64,000 nucleotides of DNA from Sphingomonas sp. PP-CE-1A-559 (GCF_004340965.1 NZ_SLYA01000001.1:248001-312000); one strand, 5' to 3'; shown: positions 9,197 through 18,758, numbered from the stretch's first letter. Notes: generated by a model from the sequence alone, not told the origin. Numbers and translations are program-made.

Positions 9197-9997
9197 CTAC
9201 CGCGTCATCGCCAGCTGCGTATCGTCGAGCGCCAGGTCGACCAGCTTGCGCATCGCGGCGTTGGCGGCGGCGGGGTCACTCGCGGCGATCGCCTCGTACA
9301 CGCGGACGTGATCGGGGATCGGGTTGCGCGGCAGCGAGCGGGTGCGCTGCTTGAACTGCGTCGTCCAGCTTACCGCCGCGCCGATGCTCGCGCTGAGCAC
9401 GACGAGCGCGTCGTTGCGGGTCGCCTGCAACACCGCGTTGTGGAACTCGCGGTCGGCAGCGCGGCCGGCTTCGGTGGCCAGCGTGTGGCGTCGCATCGCG
9501 GCGAGCGACTCCTTCATCACGGCGAGGTCGGCACGATCGCGTCGCTCGGCGGCCAGCGCGGCAGCGGCAGGCTCGACGATCGCGCGCAACTCGAACAGCC
9601 CGCGGACGAAGTCGATGTCGGGTTCGCCCGCAAAGGCCCAGGCGAGCACGTCGGGATCGAGCAGGTTCCAGCGACTGCGCGGCAACACGCGGGTGCCGGT
9701 TTTGGGTCGACTTTCGACCAATCCCTTCGCCATCAGCACCTGGACCGCCTCGCGGTAGGCACTGCGCGACACGTCCAGGGCCTCTGAAAACGCGACTTCG
9801 CCCGACAATGTATCGCCCGGGAGATACTCGCCCGACAGGATCGCGGTGCCCAGCTTGTGCGCGATCGCGCCGTGCAGCCGCCGTCCTGTACCGCGGGGCG
9901 GGCGTGGCGGCGTAGCGCTTTCCGACGGTATCGCCGCATCGGACACGATTGGCGTATCCGACGACGGGCTCGTCTGATCGGGATTGAAGTTCGTCAT
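9197..9997 (-). CDS. GntR-family (FadR subfamily) transcriptional regulator 2
   Basis: A regulator of 266 aa. After a poorly conserved Pro/Ser-rich first 35 residues comes a winged helix domain (about 38-105; V-S-R-S-A-Y-R-E-A-V). An FCD domain follows (about 115-240; D-R-E-F-H-N-A-V-L-Q-A-T-R-N-D is the usual FCD metal/ligand segment). The start at 9997 is supported by GGGAG ten bases upstream; the frame remains open further upstream, but with no ribosome binding site. It converges on uxuA with only 9 bases between and lies downstream of xylA. A sugar-acid or pentose effector is likely but not provable here. Confidence 0.88.
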   Translation of the reverse strand: MTNFNPDQTSPSSDTPIVSDAAIPSESATPPRPPRGTGRRLHGAIAHKLGTAILSGEYLPGDTLSGEVAFSEALDVSRSAYREAVQVLMAKGLVESRPKTGTRVLPRSRWNLLDPDVLAWAFAGEPDIDFVRGLFELRAIVEPAAAALAAERRDRADLAVMKESLAAMRRHTLATEAGRAADREFHNAVLQATRNDALVVLSASIGAAVSWTTQFKQRTRSLPRNPIPDHVRVYEAIAASDPAAANAAMRKLVDLALDDTQLAMTR

Positions 9998-10282
9998 TGG
10001 TAAGCTCCCATCACCGGGGTGATAGCCGCGTGACAATCGCGAGACGATAAGAGATTTTCTGTCTTGGGGGTCGGAACGCCCTGATACAGGCTGCATACGG
10101 TACGCGAGTCGGGCGTGCTGCGGTCGTCGGGGCCGCTGGTAGGTCGGCTGGATGCCCCTGCGTTCGATGACGCGCGGCTGGCCAGTCATCGTTCTCGATA
10201 TAATCGACCGATCGGCTGTTCAGACAGTCGACCTATAATCCCTGAAGATTTCGGGATCTTAATCCTGCCGCGCATTTGACAT

Positions 10283-10299
10283 CCGCAACATAGTTGCGG
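10283..10299. promoter_or_regulatory. 17-base inverted repeat, possible operator
   Basis: CCGCAAC-ATA-GTTGCGG is a perfect 7+7 inverted repeat with a 3-base centre, about 290 bases upstream of the gntR 2 start. It is symmetric enough to bind a dimeric regulator but matches no consensus I can name. Confidence 0.3.
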
Positions 10300-10387
10300 T
10301 CGATCAGCGGACCCGGATCGGTCGGCGAATGATACATCGTGCCGCGAGCGCCGGCAGCCGACGCGCATTTCCGCCCTCTCGGGACAT

Positions 10388-10419
10388 GCCCGATCCCACG
10401 CCAGAGCGCAGGATCGGGC
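10388..10419 (-). terminator. Hairpin downstream of xylA
   Basis: GCCCGATCC and GGATCGGGC form a perfect 9-base-pair stem around a 14-base loop, starting 10 bases after the xylA stop on the minus strand. No T-run follows. It is a plausible end for the GH43-xylB-xylA transcript. Confidence 0.45.
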
Positions 10420-10428
10420 GGTCGTCGA

Positions 10429-11736
10429 TCAGAGGACGCGGTTGATGAGGTTCTCGATCCGCTCCTGCTGGCCCGAGACCGGCTTCGGATCGATGCCGCG
10501 CTCGATCGCGAGGTCGGCGATGCCGGCGAGGTCTAGCCCACCGATCGCGCCACCGAACTCACCGTCCCAGCCGGCATAGCGCTTGGTCTTGATCGCATCG
10601 ATACGGCCGTCTTCGATCAGCTTGGCGGCATTGAGCAGACCCTTGGCGACGACGTCGATCGCGCCGACATGACCGTAGAACAGGTCGGCCGGGTCCATGC
10701 TCTGGCGCCGCACCTTGGCGTCGAAGTTGAAGCCGCCGGTGGTGAACCCGCCGGCGCGGATGATCTCGAGATTGGCGAGCGTCAGTTCCTCGACCGAATT
10801 CGGGAATTGATCGGTATCCCAGCCATTCTGCGGATCGCCGCGATTGGCGTCGATCGAGCCGAAGATGCCGAGCGCCGCCGCGGTCGCGATCTCGTGCTCG
10901 AACGTGTGGCTGGCGAGCGTCGCGTGGTTCGCCTCGATGTTGACCTTGACCTCGTTCTCCAGGCCATAGCGCTTGAGGAAGCCATACACCGTCGCGGTGT
11001 CGAAGTCGTACTGGTGCTTGGTCGGCTCGAACGGCTTCGGCTCGATCAGGATCGTGCCGGTGAAGCCGATCTTGTGCTTGTGCTCAACGACGAGGCTCAG
11101 GAAACGACCGAAATTGTCGAGCTCACGCTTCATGTCGGTGTTGAGCAGCGTTTCGTAGCCCTCGCGACCGCCCCACAGCACGTAGTTCTGGCCACCGAGA
11201 CGATGCGTCGCCTCGAGTGCATCGCGGACCTGCATCGCGCCGAACGCGAACACTTCCGGATCGGGGTTGGTCGCGCCGCCGGCGGCAAAGCGCGGGTGGC
11301 TGAACAGGTTTGCGGTGCCCCACAGGAGTTTCCGCCCCGACGCGGCCTGGAGCTGTTCGAGATGGTCGACGGCTTCGGCGAAGAACTTGCGGTGCTCGGT
11401 GATGTTGGCGGCGTCGGCCATCACGTCGACGTCGTGGAAGCAGTAATAGGGCACGTCGAGCGTCTTGAAGAACTCGAACGCGACCTCGCGCTTCATCGCA
11501 GCCGCTGCGCTGTCGTTCGCGCCGCGGTGCCACGGGCGATCGAACGTGCCGCCGCCGAACACGTCGGAGCCGGGCCAGCAGAAGGTGTGCCAGAAGCACG
11601 CGGCGAAGCGGAGGTGATCCTCCATGCGCTTGCCGAGGACAATCTTGTCCTTGTCGTAGAAGCGGTACGCCAGCTCGTTGGTGCTGTCGGGGCCCTCATA
11701 TTTGATCTGGGGGATATCGGCGAAGAAGTCGGACAT
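10429..11736 (-). CDS. xylA: Xylose isomerase
   Basis: Cytoplasmic metalloenzyme converting D-xylose to D-xylulose. The 435 aa make this the longer (class II) form. Visible features are the N-terminal [12 protein letters not shown] region near 44-56, the catalytic His in C-F-H-D-V-D near 100, the metal-site segment K-P-F-E-P-T-K-H-Q near 230, and [10 protein letters not shown] near 265. The ATG at 11736 follows AGGAAG. It is the last gene of the GH43-xylB-xylA operon, 9 bases after the xylB stop, so it should be induced together with the secreted xylosidase. Confidence 0.97.
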   Translation of the reverse strand: MSDFFADIPQIKYEGPDSTNELAYRFYDKDKIVLGKRMEDHLRFAACFWHTFCWPGSDVFGGGTFDRPWHRGANDSAAAAMKREVAFEFFKTLDVPYYCFHDVDVMADAANITEHRKFFAEAVDHLEQLQAASGRKLLWGTANLFSHPRFAAGGATNPDPEVFAFGAMQVRDALEATHRLGGQNYVLWGGREGYETLLNTDMKRELDNFGRFLSLVVEHKHKIGFTGTILIEPKPFEPTKHQYDFDTATVYGFLKRYGLENEVKVNIEANHATLASHTFEHEIATAAALGIFGSIDANRGDPQNGWDTDQFPNSVEELTLANLEIIRAGGFTTGGFNFDAKVRRQSMDPADLFYGHVGAIDVVAKGLLNAAKLIEDGRIDAIKTKRYAGWDGEFGGAIGGLDLAGIADLAIERGIDPKPVSGQQERIENLINRVL

Positions 11737-11745
11737 CAAAGCTTC

Positions 11746-13191
11746 CTACGATTTGGGGGTGATGCGGGAATAGGCTTGGCGGAACGCGGCCTTCTTCTCG
11801 GCGAGCGCCGAGACGAGGGCAGGGTCGGGGACGATGGTGTGCGAAACGGGGGGCGCGACGCAGATCTCCGCGGGATCGCCGCCGTCGACGCCGAGCTGGG
11901 CAAGGCGGGCGGCACCGAGCGCGGGGCCGACCTCGCCGCCCTGAAGGTAGACGAGTTCCACCTCCATCGCCGCGGCGATCACCTGGCCCCAGTAGCGCGA
12001 GCGGGCACCGCCGCCGATCACCGCGAGGCGCTCGACCGTCGTGCCGGCCTCACGCAACACGTCGAGACCGTCGGCGAGCGCGAATGCCACGCCTTCCAGC
12101 ACCGCCTGCGACAGGCGGCCGGCGTCGGTGTCGTTGTCGAGGCGCAGGAACGCGCCACGCACCTCCGGATCGTTGTGCGGCGTGCGCTCGCCCGAGAGGT
12201 AAGGGAGGAAGATCTCTGGGCCACTGGCCGGACCAGCGGCCTCGGCGCGCGCGAACAGGTCGGCGGCACCGGCGGCACCGGTAATGCGCGCGACCCAGTC
12301 GATGCAGGACGCGGCCGACAGGTGGACCGACATCTGGTGCCACATGCCGGGTAGCGCGTGACAGAAGGCGTGGACCGCGCGCGCAGGATTGGGGCGGAAA
12401 TCCTTGGTCGCGACGAAGATCACGCCCGACGTGCCGAGCGACAGCAACGCATCGCCGTCCTTGACCACCCCGACGCCGACCGCGCCTGCTGCATTGTCGC
12501 TGCCGCCTGCCGCGACCGGCACCTGCGGCATGCCCCAGAGTTCTGCGACCTCGGCAGTCAGCGTGCCGGTGATCGCCGACCCTTCGAACAAGGCCGGCAT
12601 CTGCGCCTGCGTCAGCCCGCAGGCGGCGAGGATCTCGTCGCTCCAGCAGCGGCCGCCGACGTCGAGCCACAAGGTACCCGCGCTGTCGGAAAGGTCGGAC
12701 GCCTTGTCGCCGGTCATCAGCAGCCGGACATAGTCCTTGGGCAGCAACACCGTCGCGATCTTCGCGAAGACCTCCGGCTCATGTTTGCGGACCCAGAGCA
12801 GCTTCGGCGCGGTGAAGCCCGGCATCGCGATGTTGCCCGAGATTTTGCGCAGGTTGGGAACGGCGCGTTCCAGTGCCTCGCATTCGGCAAAGCAACGTCC
12901 GTCGTTCCACAGGATCGCGGGGCGCAACGGCTTGTCGTCGGCGTCGAGCAACGTCGCGCCGTGCATCTGGCCAGCGAGCCCGACGCCGCGCACCGAGCGG
13001 CGGACGCTGGGGTCGATCGCCTGCACCGCGGCGATGGTCGCCTTCCACCACGCATCCGGATCCTGTTCGGACCACAGCGGATGCGGCCGCTGCACGGTCA
13101 GCGCGGCAGTGCCCTGGCCTACCACGCTGCCATGCTGGTCGAGCACCACGGCCTTGACACCCGAGGTGCCGATATCGATTCCGAGGAACAT
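11746..13191 (-). CDS. xylB: Xylulokinase
   Basis: Phosphorylates D-xylulose to xylulose-5-phosphate. The 481-aa FGGY kinase starts M-F-L-G-I-D-I-G-T-S-G-V-K, the N-terminal phosphate-binding loop. It has the G-Q-M-H-G sugar-site loop near 78 and the C-terminal G-G-G-A-R-S-R-Y-W ATP-binding motif near 400. The start ATG at 13191 overlaps the stop of the preceding GH43 gene by one base (TGATG), indicating translational coupling. The frame stays open for 45 codons upstream, but those lie inside the GH43 gene. Confidence 0.96.
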   Translation of the reverse strand: MFLGIDIGTSGVKAVVLDQHGSVVGQGTAALTVQRPHPLWSEQDPDAWWKATIAAVQAIDPSVRRSVRGVGLAGQMHGATLLDADDKPLRPAILWNDGRCFAECEALERAVPNLRKISGNIAMPGFTAPKLLWVRKHEPEVFAKIATVLLPKDYVRLLMTGDKASDLSDSAGTLWLDVGGRCWSDEILAACGLTQAQMPALFEGSAITGTLTAEVAELWGMPQVPVAAGGSDNAAGAVGVGVVKDGDALLSLGTSGVIFVATKDFRPNPARAVHAFCHALPGMWHQMSVHLSAASCIDWVARITGAAGAADLFARAEAAGPASGPEIFLPYLSGERTPHNDPEVRGAFLRLDNDTDAGRLSQAVLEGVAFALADGLDVLREAGTTVERLAVIGGGARSRYWGQVIAAAMEVELVYLQGGEVGPALGAARLAQLGVDGGDPAEICVAPPVSHTIVPDPALVSALAEKKAAFRQAYSRITPKS

Positions 13192-14327
13192 CAGTTGACG
13201 AACGGATCGATGGTCGGGATCGAGCCGTCGGGCGCGAACTTCAGTTCGGTCACCTTGACGTTGCGCAGGTGGTTCTTGTTGCTCATCTGCGTATCCGCAT
13301 AGAACAGCCACCATTTCTTGTTCCATTCGACGATCGAATGGTGGCTCGTCCAGCCCTGTACCGGCTTCAGGATATGGCCGCGGTAGGTGAACGGGCCGTA
13401 CGGGTTGTCGCCGGTCGCGTAGTTCAGGAAGTGCGTGTCGCCGGTTGAGTAGGTGTAGTAATATTTGCCGCCGCGCGTGAAGACCCAGGACGCCTCGAAA
13501 AAGCGGCGTTCATGGTCGCCGCCGAGCACGGGCTTGCCGGATTCGTCGAGGATCTGGACGTCGCGCGGGGTCTCGGCAAAACTCTTCATGTCGGGGTTGA
13601 GCTTGGCGATCTTGCCCGAGAGCGCAGGCTGGTCGTCCTTGCCGAGATCGGTGTCGGAGCCGTTGGCGTCGAACTTGCCATCCTTCCAGCGCTGGAGCTG
13701 ACCGCCCCAGATGCCGCCGAAATACATGTAGCTCGCGCCGTTCGCGTCGGTGAACACTGCGGGGTCCATCGAGAAGCTGCCGGCGATCGGCTTGGGATCG
13801 GCCTTGAACGGGCCGACCGGGCTCTTCGAGGTGGCGACGCCGATGCGGAACGTGCCGAGGCCGTTCTTGTCGAGCTGTTTGTCGCGCGCCGGGAAGTACA
13901 GGTAATAGGTGCCGTTCTTGTAGGCGGCATCAGGGGCCCACATCTGCTGCGACGCCCAGGGCACGTCCTTCACGTCGAGCGCGACGCCGTTGACCTTCAC
14001 CGGGCCGCCGATGCGGTCCATGCTCAGGACGCGGTAGTCGCGCATCGCATATTGGTTGCCGAGATCGTCGTCCGGGATCTTCACGTCGATGTCGTGGCTC
14101 GGATAGACGTAGATCTTGCCGTTGAAGACATGCGCCGAAGGGTCTGCGGTGTAGATGCTGGTGACCAGGGGCTGTGACAGATAGCGCTTGCCGTCGGGGC
14201 TGCGCGGTTCCTTGCCGGCGGATGCGGGCTTAGACGGGGCGTTGGCGCCATTGGTCTGGGCGAGGGCGATCGTCCCCGTTGCGGCAAGTGCGGCAATGAC
14301 GAGCGTAGGCGCGAGGCTGAAACGCAT
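13191..14327 (-). CDS. GH43 beta-xylosidase/arabinofuranosidase (secreted)
   Basis: Secreted glycosidase of 378 aa with signal peptide residues 1-24 (ending A-L-A-Q). It is a single five-bladed propeller without extra modules. The GH43 triad is visible: base Asp in T-A-D-P-S-A-H near 62, pKa-modulating Asp in F-S-M-D-P-A-V near 187, acid Glu in R-F-F-E-A-S-W near 277. It probably releases xylose or arabinose from xylan oligomers; the subfamily cannot be fixed by eye. ATG at 14327 follows a strong AGGAAGGA site; an upstream ATG at 14357 has none. It heads the operon that continues into xylB and xylA. Confidence 0.92.
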   Translation of the reverse strand: MRFSLAPTLVIAALAATGTIALAQTNGANAPSKPASAGKEPRSPDGKRYLSQPLVTSIYTADPSAHVFNGKIYVYPSHDIDVKIPDDDLGNQYAMRDYRVLSMDRIGGPVKVNGVALDVKDVPWASQQMWAPDAAYKNGTYYLYFPARDKQLDKNGLGTFRIGVATSKSPVGPFKADPKPIAGSFSMDPAVFTDANGASYMYFGGIWGGQLQRWKDGKFDANGSDTDLGKDDQPALSGKIAKLNPDMKSFAETPRDVQILDESGKPVLGGDHERRFFEASWVFTRGGKYYYTYSTGDTHFLNYATGDNPYGPFTYRGHILKPVQGWTSHHSIVEWNKKWWLFYADTQMSNKNHLRNVKVTELKFAPDGSIPTIDPFVN

Positions 14328-14387
14328 CGGTCCGTGGTCCTTCCTAATGTTCACCATCTGATGTGGTGTCGAGCTTCGATGTGTTTG

Positions 14388-14399
14388 GGTAGCGCTACC
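14388..14399. promoter_or_regulatory. Putative LacI-family operator before GH43-xylB-xylA
   Basis: GGTAGCGCTACC is a perfect 12-base palindrome whose centre lies about 66 bases before the GH43 start. It shares N-TAGCGCTA-N with the palindrome at 718-729. This position and spacing resemble those of the site at 18751-18758 relative to GH9. Confidence 0.6.
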
Positions 14400-14477
14400 G
14401 CACGAAACGTGTCAACTCTTAGCATGCCGAGCGGACGACTGTCGACACGACCTAGGTCGCATGTGGGCCTACGCGGC

Positions 14478-16121
14478 TCACTTCCTCCACGCATAGGGAC
14501 CGACCAGCGTGCCGACGAAGCCGCCTGCGGTCTTGGTGCTGAGAACGCGCGCATCGACGTCGCGCGCGAGGGTCTTCTGGCCGCCGGCACCGTCATAGTC
14601 GAACGCCATCGTGCCGCCGTTCGCGCGGATCGTCAGCGTGACGAGGCCCGTGGCGGTGACGGGTGCGGAGGCGACCAGTTGTTCCGTGCCCTTGTCGGTG
14701 GTGTAGAGCGCGACGACGGGCTTGCCGGCGATCCGGGTGATGCCGAAGAACACATAATTCGCGTCGCTCTGCATCGCGACCAGGCCGGCGCGATCGCCAT
14801 CGGTGTCGGGCGTGAAGCGGACCGTCGTCGACATCGTCGCGACGTGATGCTGCTGGCGGCGTCCGACGAACGACGGCACCTTCGAAAGATCGCCGATGCG
14901 TCCGCCGCGGTCGAGGATCAGGTCGCCGTGGTCGAGCCGGTAGAAGGGTGTCTTGGGCGTGCGTACGCCGACCCATTGCATCGCCAGCTTGCTACCGTCG
15001 AAGCTGTCGACATAGGCGAAGTCACCGCTGGTCGGGATGCGGCTGGGCGGGCTTGCTGGCAGCCTGGGCTTGGTGCCGACGAACGGGACCGGCTGGCCCT
15101 TCGGCAGGATGATCGGCCAGCCGTCCTTCCATGTTACCGGTAACAAGAACGTCTCGCGGCCGATATTGTAATAGTCGCCCTCGTACGGCCGCACGCCGAG
15201 GAAGGTCGCGTACCAGTCGCCGTTCTGTGTCTCGACGAGCTTGGCATGGCCAGTCGACGTGACCGGGTTGGGCCGCGCCGGGTCGAGATCGCGCTGGGTC
15301 AGGATCGGGTTGCCTGCGAACGGCACATAGGGCCCGCGGAGCGACTTAGAGCGCAGCGCGACCTGCGAGTGGTTTACGCTGGTGCCGCCCTCGGCCGCGG
15401 TCAGATAATAATAGCCGTCCTTGCGGAAGATGTGCGGTCCTTCGATCCACACGGGCTTCTTGGAGATGTCGACGCCGCCGTTGATCAGCTGCGTGCTGTC
15501 GCCGACCATTTTTCCCGCGCGCCAGTCATATTCCTGGATCCAGATCGCGCGGTGGCCATCGTAGCGCGCCGGCTCTGCGGGGGCGCGGTTGTTGACGATA
15601 TACGCCTTGTCGCCTTCCCAGTAGATCGACGGGTCGATGCCTTCGAACGGCAGCCAGATCGGGTTCGACCACGGCCCCGCGGGGTCCTTCGCGGTGATGA
15701 CGAAATTGCCTTTGCACTCGACGCACGTGTTGACGATGTAGAAGACGCCGTCGTGGTACGAGATGTCGGGCGCGAACACCGCCTGCGACGTGCGCATCCC
15801 GGTGAAGTCGAGTTGCTCCGGCCGGTCGATCGCATTGCCGATCTGAGTCCAGTTCACCAGGTCCTTCGACTTGAAGATCGGCAGGCCGGGGTAGTGCGCG
15901 AACGAGGAGAGGACGAGGTAATAGTCGTCGCCGACGCGCGTCACCGACGGATCGGGATAATAGCCCGACAGGATCGGGTTGCGATATTGATTGGGCCCGA
16001 CGCTGACCTTCTCCTGCGTGTGGCCGTCATAGCTGAAGGTGCTGAACCGTGGTGCGTCGCTCGCGAAGGCGGGCGTTCCGAGGGCGATACCGGCGAGGAG
16101 TGCGAATTTCTGGATTTGCAT
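14478..16121 (-). CDS. GH43 glycosidase with C-terminal beta-sandwich domain
   Basis: A 547-aa secreted enzyme with signal peptide 1-20 (ending A-F-A-S). The propeller spans about 35-350, with base Asp in Y-Y-P-D-P-S-V near 55, second Asp in G-I-D-P-S-I-Y near 160, and acid Glu in W-I-E-G-P-H-I-F near 225. A concanavalin-A-like C-terminal domain (about 370-540) is the arrangement seen in GH43 beta-xylosidases and arabinofuranosidases of the XynB type. It starts 8 bases after the GH9 stop. Release of terminal xylose or arabinose is inferred. Confidence 0.92.
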   Translation of the reverse strand: MQIQKFALLAGIALGTPAFASDAPRFSTFSYDGHTQEKVSVGPNQYRNPILSGYYPDPSVTRVGDDYYLVLSSFAHYPGLPIFKSKDLVNWTQIGNAIDRPEQLDFTGMRTSQAVFAPDISYHDGVFYIVNTCVECKGNFVITAKDPAGPWSNPIWLPFEGIDPSIYWEGDKAYIVNNRAPAEPARYDGHRAIWIQEYDWRAGKMVGDSTQLINGGVDISKKPVWIEGPHIFRKDGYYYLTAAEGGTSVNHSQVALRSKSLRGPYVPFAGNPILTQRDLDPARPNPVTSTGHAKLVETQNGDWYATFLGVRPYEGDYYNIGRETFLLPVTWKDGWPIILPKGQPVPFVGTKPRLPASPPSRIPTSGDFAYVDSFDGSKLAMQWVGVRTPKTPFYRLDHGDLILDRGGRIGDLSKVPSFVGRRQQHHVATMSTTVRFTPDTDGDRAGLVAMQSDANYVFFGITRIAGKPVVALYTTDKGTEQLVASAPVTATGLVTLTIRANGGTMAFDYDGAGGQKTLARDVDARVLSTKTAGGFVGTLVGPYAWRK

Positions 16122-16129
16122 GGCGGTTC

Positions 16130-18691
16130 TCACTTGGGTGCGCTGGCTGTCTGCGCTGGTTTCGATGCAGGCGCCGCGGCAAGTTCCTGCGCGGCTTGCG
16201 CGAGTTCGATCCACATCGCGCCTTCGGGGATGACGTATTCGTTCTCGCCCCAGAAGAACGGCCAGTCTTCATGGTTCTCGGGGAAGTCCGGCTTGATGAT
16301 GAGCACGCCCGGCACCACGCCGCCGGCGATGAACGAGAAGTCGGCGCGGTTGTTGCCGTAGGCGACTTCCTTCGAGACGGTGCCGACCGCGGAGACGAAC
16401 GACACGTCGGACGCGGGGTGGTTGCCGACCAGGAACTCGAGCCCGCGGAACACGGCGTCGGCGGGCATGATCTCCGGGAACGCCTTGTGCAGCGTGTACG
16501 CGTTCATCGCATAGCCGAGCACGGTGCCGCTGCCCGCCCATCCGCCGGTGGTGATCGGCACGCCGAACGGGTTGGCCTTGGCCGCGGTCTCGGTGGCGGC
16601 GGCATAGGCGCGCACCGTCGGGATCATTGCCGCGCGATAGGCCGGCGGCATGAACGGAATCGCCGCCACCGCATCGCGCAGAGTGAAGGCGAACGTCTTT
16701 TCCATCGTGGGCCACAGCGACTGGACCGCGGCGGCATAGCGCGGATCGCGCGTCGTGTGGAGCAGCTCGACCGCGGCGGAGAAGCGCTCGGCATCGAGCG
16801 GACCGCCGGTGGTGTTGCCGTGCTGGTACAGATCGGGCGCGTGCGATTGTTCCTCCGCCCAGGTCCGCGTCGCGATCCCGAGCGCCTTCTTGGACAGCGC
16901 GGGATCGACTTCGGCGAGCGCGCGCGAAGCGGCGGCGAGGCCTGCGATCGAGCCGTAGTTCAGCGCCGAGGCCTTGGTCGTGAACGCCCAGCGATCGTCG
17001 GGCGTCCCGCTGCGGCCACCCTTCTCCTCCCCGAGCTTTAGCGTGGGATCGTAGACCAGCCCGTCGGTCTTGGTCGAGGCATCGCCGAGATGCGTATATT
17101 GCGCCACATTGGGTTCGACGATGCCGTGGATCGCGTGGCCGACCGCATCGAACTGCGCGACGAGTTGCAGCGTGCCGTGGCGGATCTGCTGGACGAGATC
17201 AGGCGTGCCGTCGGGAACGTGGATCTCGGTCTTGCGCCGCGTCCAGTCGATCGCGGTCGTATCGCGCATCGGGTGCCAGCGCTCCCAGCTGTCGACCAGC
17301 GAACGGATCACCTGATATTGCGACTGGGTGCGGATGTCGTAGTCGCCCGCGTCGAACCATCCGCCGACCGCGAGGCCGGGGATGTGCTCGCCCGACTTGA
17401 ACCTCGTGTCGGTCGTTGGCCCCTGCGCGTAGAGGTCGATATGCTCGTGGCCGGTCGGCGCCTGCCGCGCGTCGTCGCGGTGCGCGTCGCCGTGCCAGAC
17501 GCGGTAGCCTTCGTTGACGAACATATGGTCCATCGCGACCGGAAAATAGACGTCGAGCGTCGGATGCCATGCGCCGGCATAGGCATCGGCGGCGATCCGG
17601 AACGGTGCGGTGCGCGTGGTGCCGTAGTCGAGCACATAGGTGCCGGGCTGTCGGACCGCGCTGAAATCGAGTTGCAGATAGCTGTAGCGGAGATACTCGC
17701 CCCAGCGCTTGGCGGGCGCGGTCGGCACGGGTGTCATGCTGCCATCCTCGCCGACGCGGAGCAGGCGCGCGGGGAGCAGGCGGCGATCGTTGCGGTCGAG
17801 CTCGATCGTCGCGACCTTCCGCGCGTCGGGCGTATAGCCGAGCTGCGAATGCGCGATCACCGGCGCGCGCAGCCAGCCCGGTACGCTGTTGGGCTGGATC
17901 ATCCAGTCGAGCACGGTGCCGGTGCGCCCGGCCGGGAGCAGCGACCGGAGCACGAACCAGCCATTCTGCGCCTGGTTGCGGCCGTCGAACAGCTGCACCT
18001 CGGCGGTCGATCGGATCGTCACGCGGCGTGCCGGATCCTCGGGTGCGAGCACGAAGCGACTGCCTTTGGCGATCGCGGTCGGTTCCGCGCCGGGACCTTC
18101 TGCGCGTCCGCTTGCCGCGTTGCGCTGCGGCGTCTGGATCATCGCATCGGCCGGGTAGACCGGGAACGCGCCGCTGACTCCGTCCGCCATGTAGCTGTGG
18201 TGGAAATAGGCGGCGGGGAGGAATTCGAGGTTGAACCCGGCCTTGCCCGCGAGCGCGGCTGGCACGGGCTGGTCGAGGATAACCGACACGGCGACCGCGC
18301 CGCCGCGCTTTTCTGAGCGCACGCGGTAGCGCCACTTATAGTCGGGATATTCGAGCGTAACGGTAATCGCGCCGGTCGCCGCGTCGATCTTGCGGTCGAC
18401 CAGGCGTCCGATCGCGTCCCATTGGCCGGGCGTCGACGACAGGCGGACGTCGCCGTTGGTGGCGATCCGTTCGCCCTGCTGGATGATCTCGACGCCACTA
18501 ATCTTCGAGTCCGCGAACAGGCCGTCATACCAGTTGGAGAAGACGAGCACGTTGGCGGCCGGCGCCTCGTAATAACCGGCGGCGTTGAGCGTCAGGTCGG
18601 TCGATGCGACGCGCGGGCTTGTCTGAGCGATTGCGGGCGCGGCGCTCGCGAGCAGAGTCGCGATCAGGCAGAATGCGGATTTGGCCGCCAT
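16130..18691 (-). CDS. GH9 glycoside hydrolase with extra N-terminal domain
   Basis: A secreted 853-aa inverting glycosidase. The signal peptide is 1-23 (ending A-I-A-Q). A region of about 245 residues (about 28-272) is beta-rich and I cannot name it. An Ig-like CelD_N-type segment (A-H-S-Q-L-G-Y-T-P, from about 283) precedes the (alpha/alpha)6 catalytic domain. The catalytic Asp pair is in G-G-W-F-D-A-G-D-Y-D near 445 and the general acid Glu in W-G-E-N-E-Y-V near 815. GH9 enzymes are mostly beta-1,4-glucanases or exo-glucosidases, so in this xylan-centred locus the true substrate is unclear. GAGAGGA precedes the ATG at 18691. First gene of the GH9-GH43 operon. Confidence 0.9.
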   Translation of the reverse strand: MAAKSAFCLIATLLASAAPAIAQTSPRVASTDLTLNAAGYYEAPAANVLVFSNWYDGLFADSKISGVEIIQQGERIATNGDVRLSSTPGQWDAIGRLVDRKIDAATGAITVTLEYPDYKWRYRVRSEKRGGAVAVSVILDQPVPAALAGKAGFNLEFLPAAYFHHSYMADGVSGAFPVYPADAMIQTPQRNAASGRAEGPGAEPTAIAKGSRFVLAPEDPARRVTIRSTAEVQLFDGRNQAQNGWFVLRSLLPAGRTGTVLDWMIQPNSVPGWLRAPVIAHSQLGYTPDARKVATIELDRNDRRLLPARLLRVGEDGSMTPVPTAPAKRWGEYLRYSYLQLDFSAVRQPGTYVLDYGTTRTAPFRIAADAYAGAWHPTLDVYFPVAMDHMFVNEGYRVWHGDAHRDDARQAPTGHEHIDLYAQGPTTDTRFKSGEHIPGLAVGGWFDAGDYDIRTQSQYQVIRSLVDSWERWHPMRDTTAIDWTRRKTEIHVPDGTPDLVQQIRHGTLQLVAQFDAVGHAIHGIVEPNVAQYTHLGDASTKTDGLVYDPTLKLGEEKGGRSGTPDDRWAFTTKASALNYGSIAGLAAASRALAEVDPALSKKALGIATRTWAEEQSHAPDLYQHGNTTGGPLDAERFSAAVELLHTTRDPRYAAAVQSLWPTMEKTFAFTLRDAVAAIPFMPPAYRAAMIPTVRAYAAATETAAKANPFGVPITTGGWAGSGTVLGYAMNAYTLHKAFPEIMPADAVFRGLEFLVGNHPASDVSFVSAVGTVSKEVAYGNNRADFSFIAGGVVPGVLIIKPDFPENHEDWPFFWGENEYVIPEGAMWIELAQAAQELAAAPASKPAQTASAPK

Positions 18692-18750
18692 GGTTTTTCC
18701 TCTCCGGTATCGTCGTGCGGCGTTGGATTCGCCTGCTATTCCCGCGACTA

Positions 18751-18758
18751 TAGCGCTA
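18751..18758. promoter_or_regulatory. Putative LacI-family operator between GH9 and carboxylesterase operons
   Basis: TAGCGCTA is a perfect 8-base core in the divergent intergenic region, about 64 bases before the GH9 start. On the minus strand it reads TTGTTAGCGCTATAG, so one arm fits a TGTTAGCGCTAACA-type operator well and the other is degenerate. It could also act on the plus-strand esterase promoter. Confidence 0.45.

Larger units (their letters stand above)
9998..10428. other. Intergenic region between gntR 2 and xylA
   Basis: No gene is supported; the short frames here lack ribosome binding sites and recognisable products. The region holds two inverted repeats, listed separately: a 17-base one at 10283-10299 and a hairpin at 10388-10419 just after xylA. 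A CTGT-N4-ACAG inverted repeat also lies at about 10216-10227. Confidence 0.4.
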
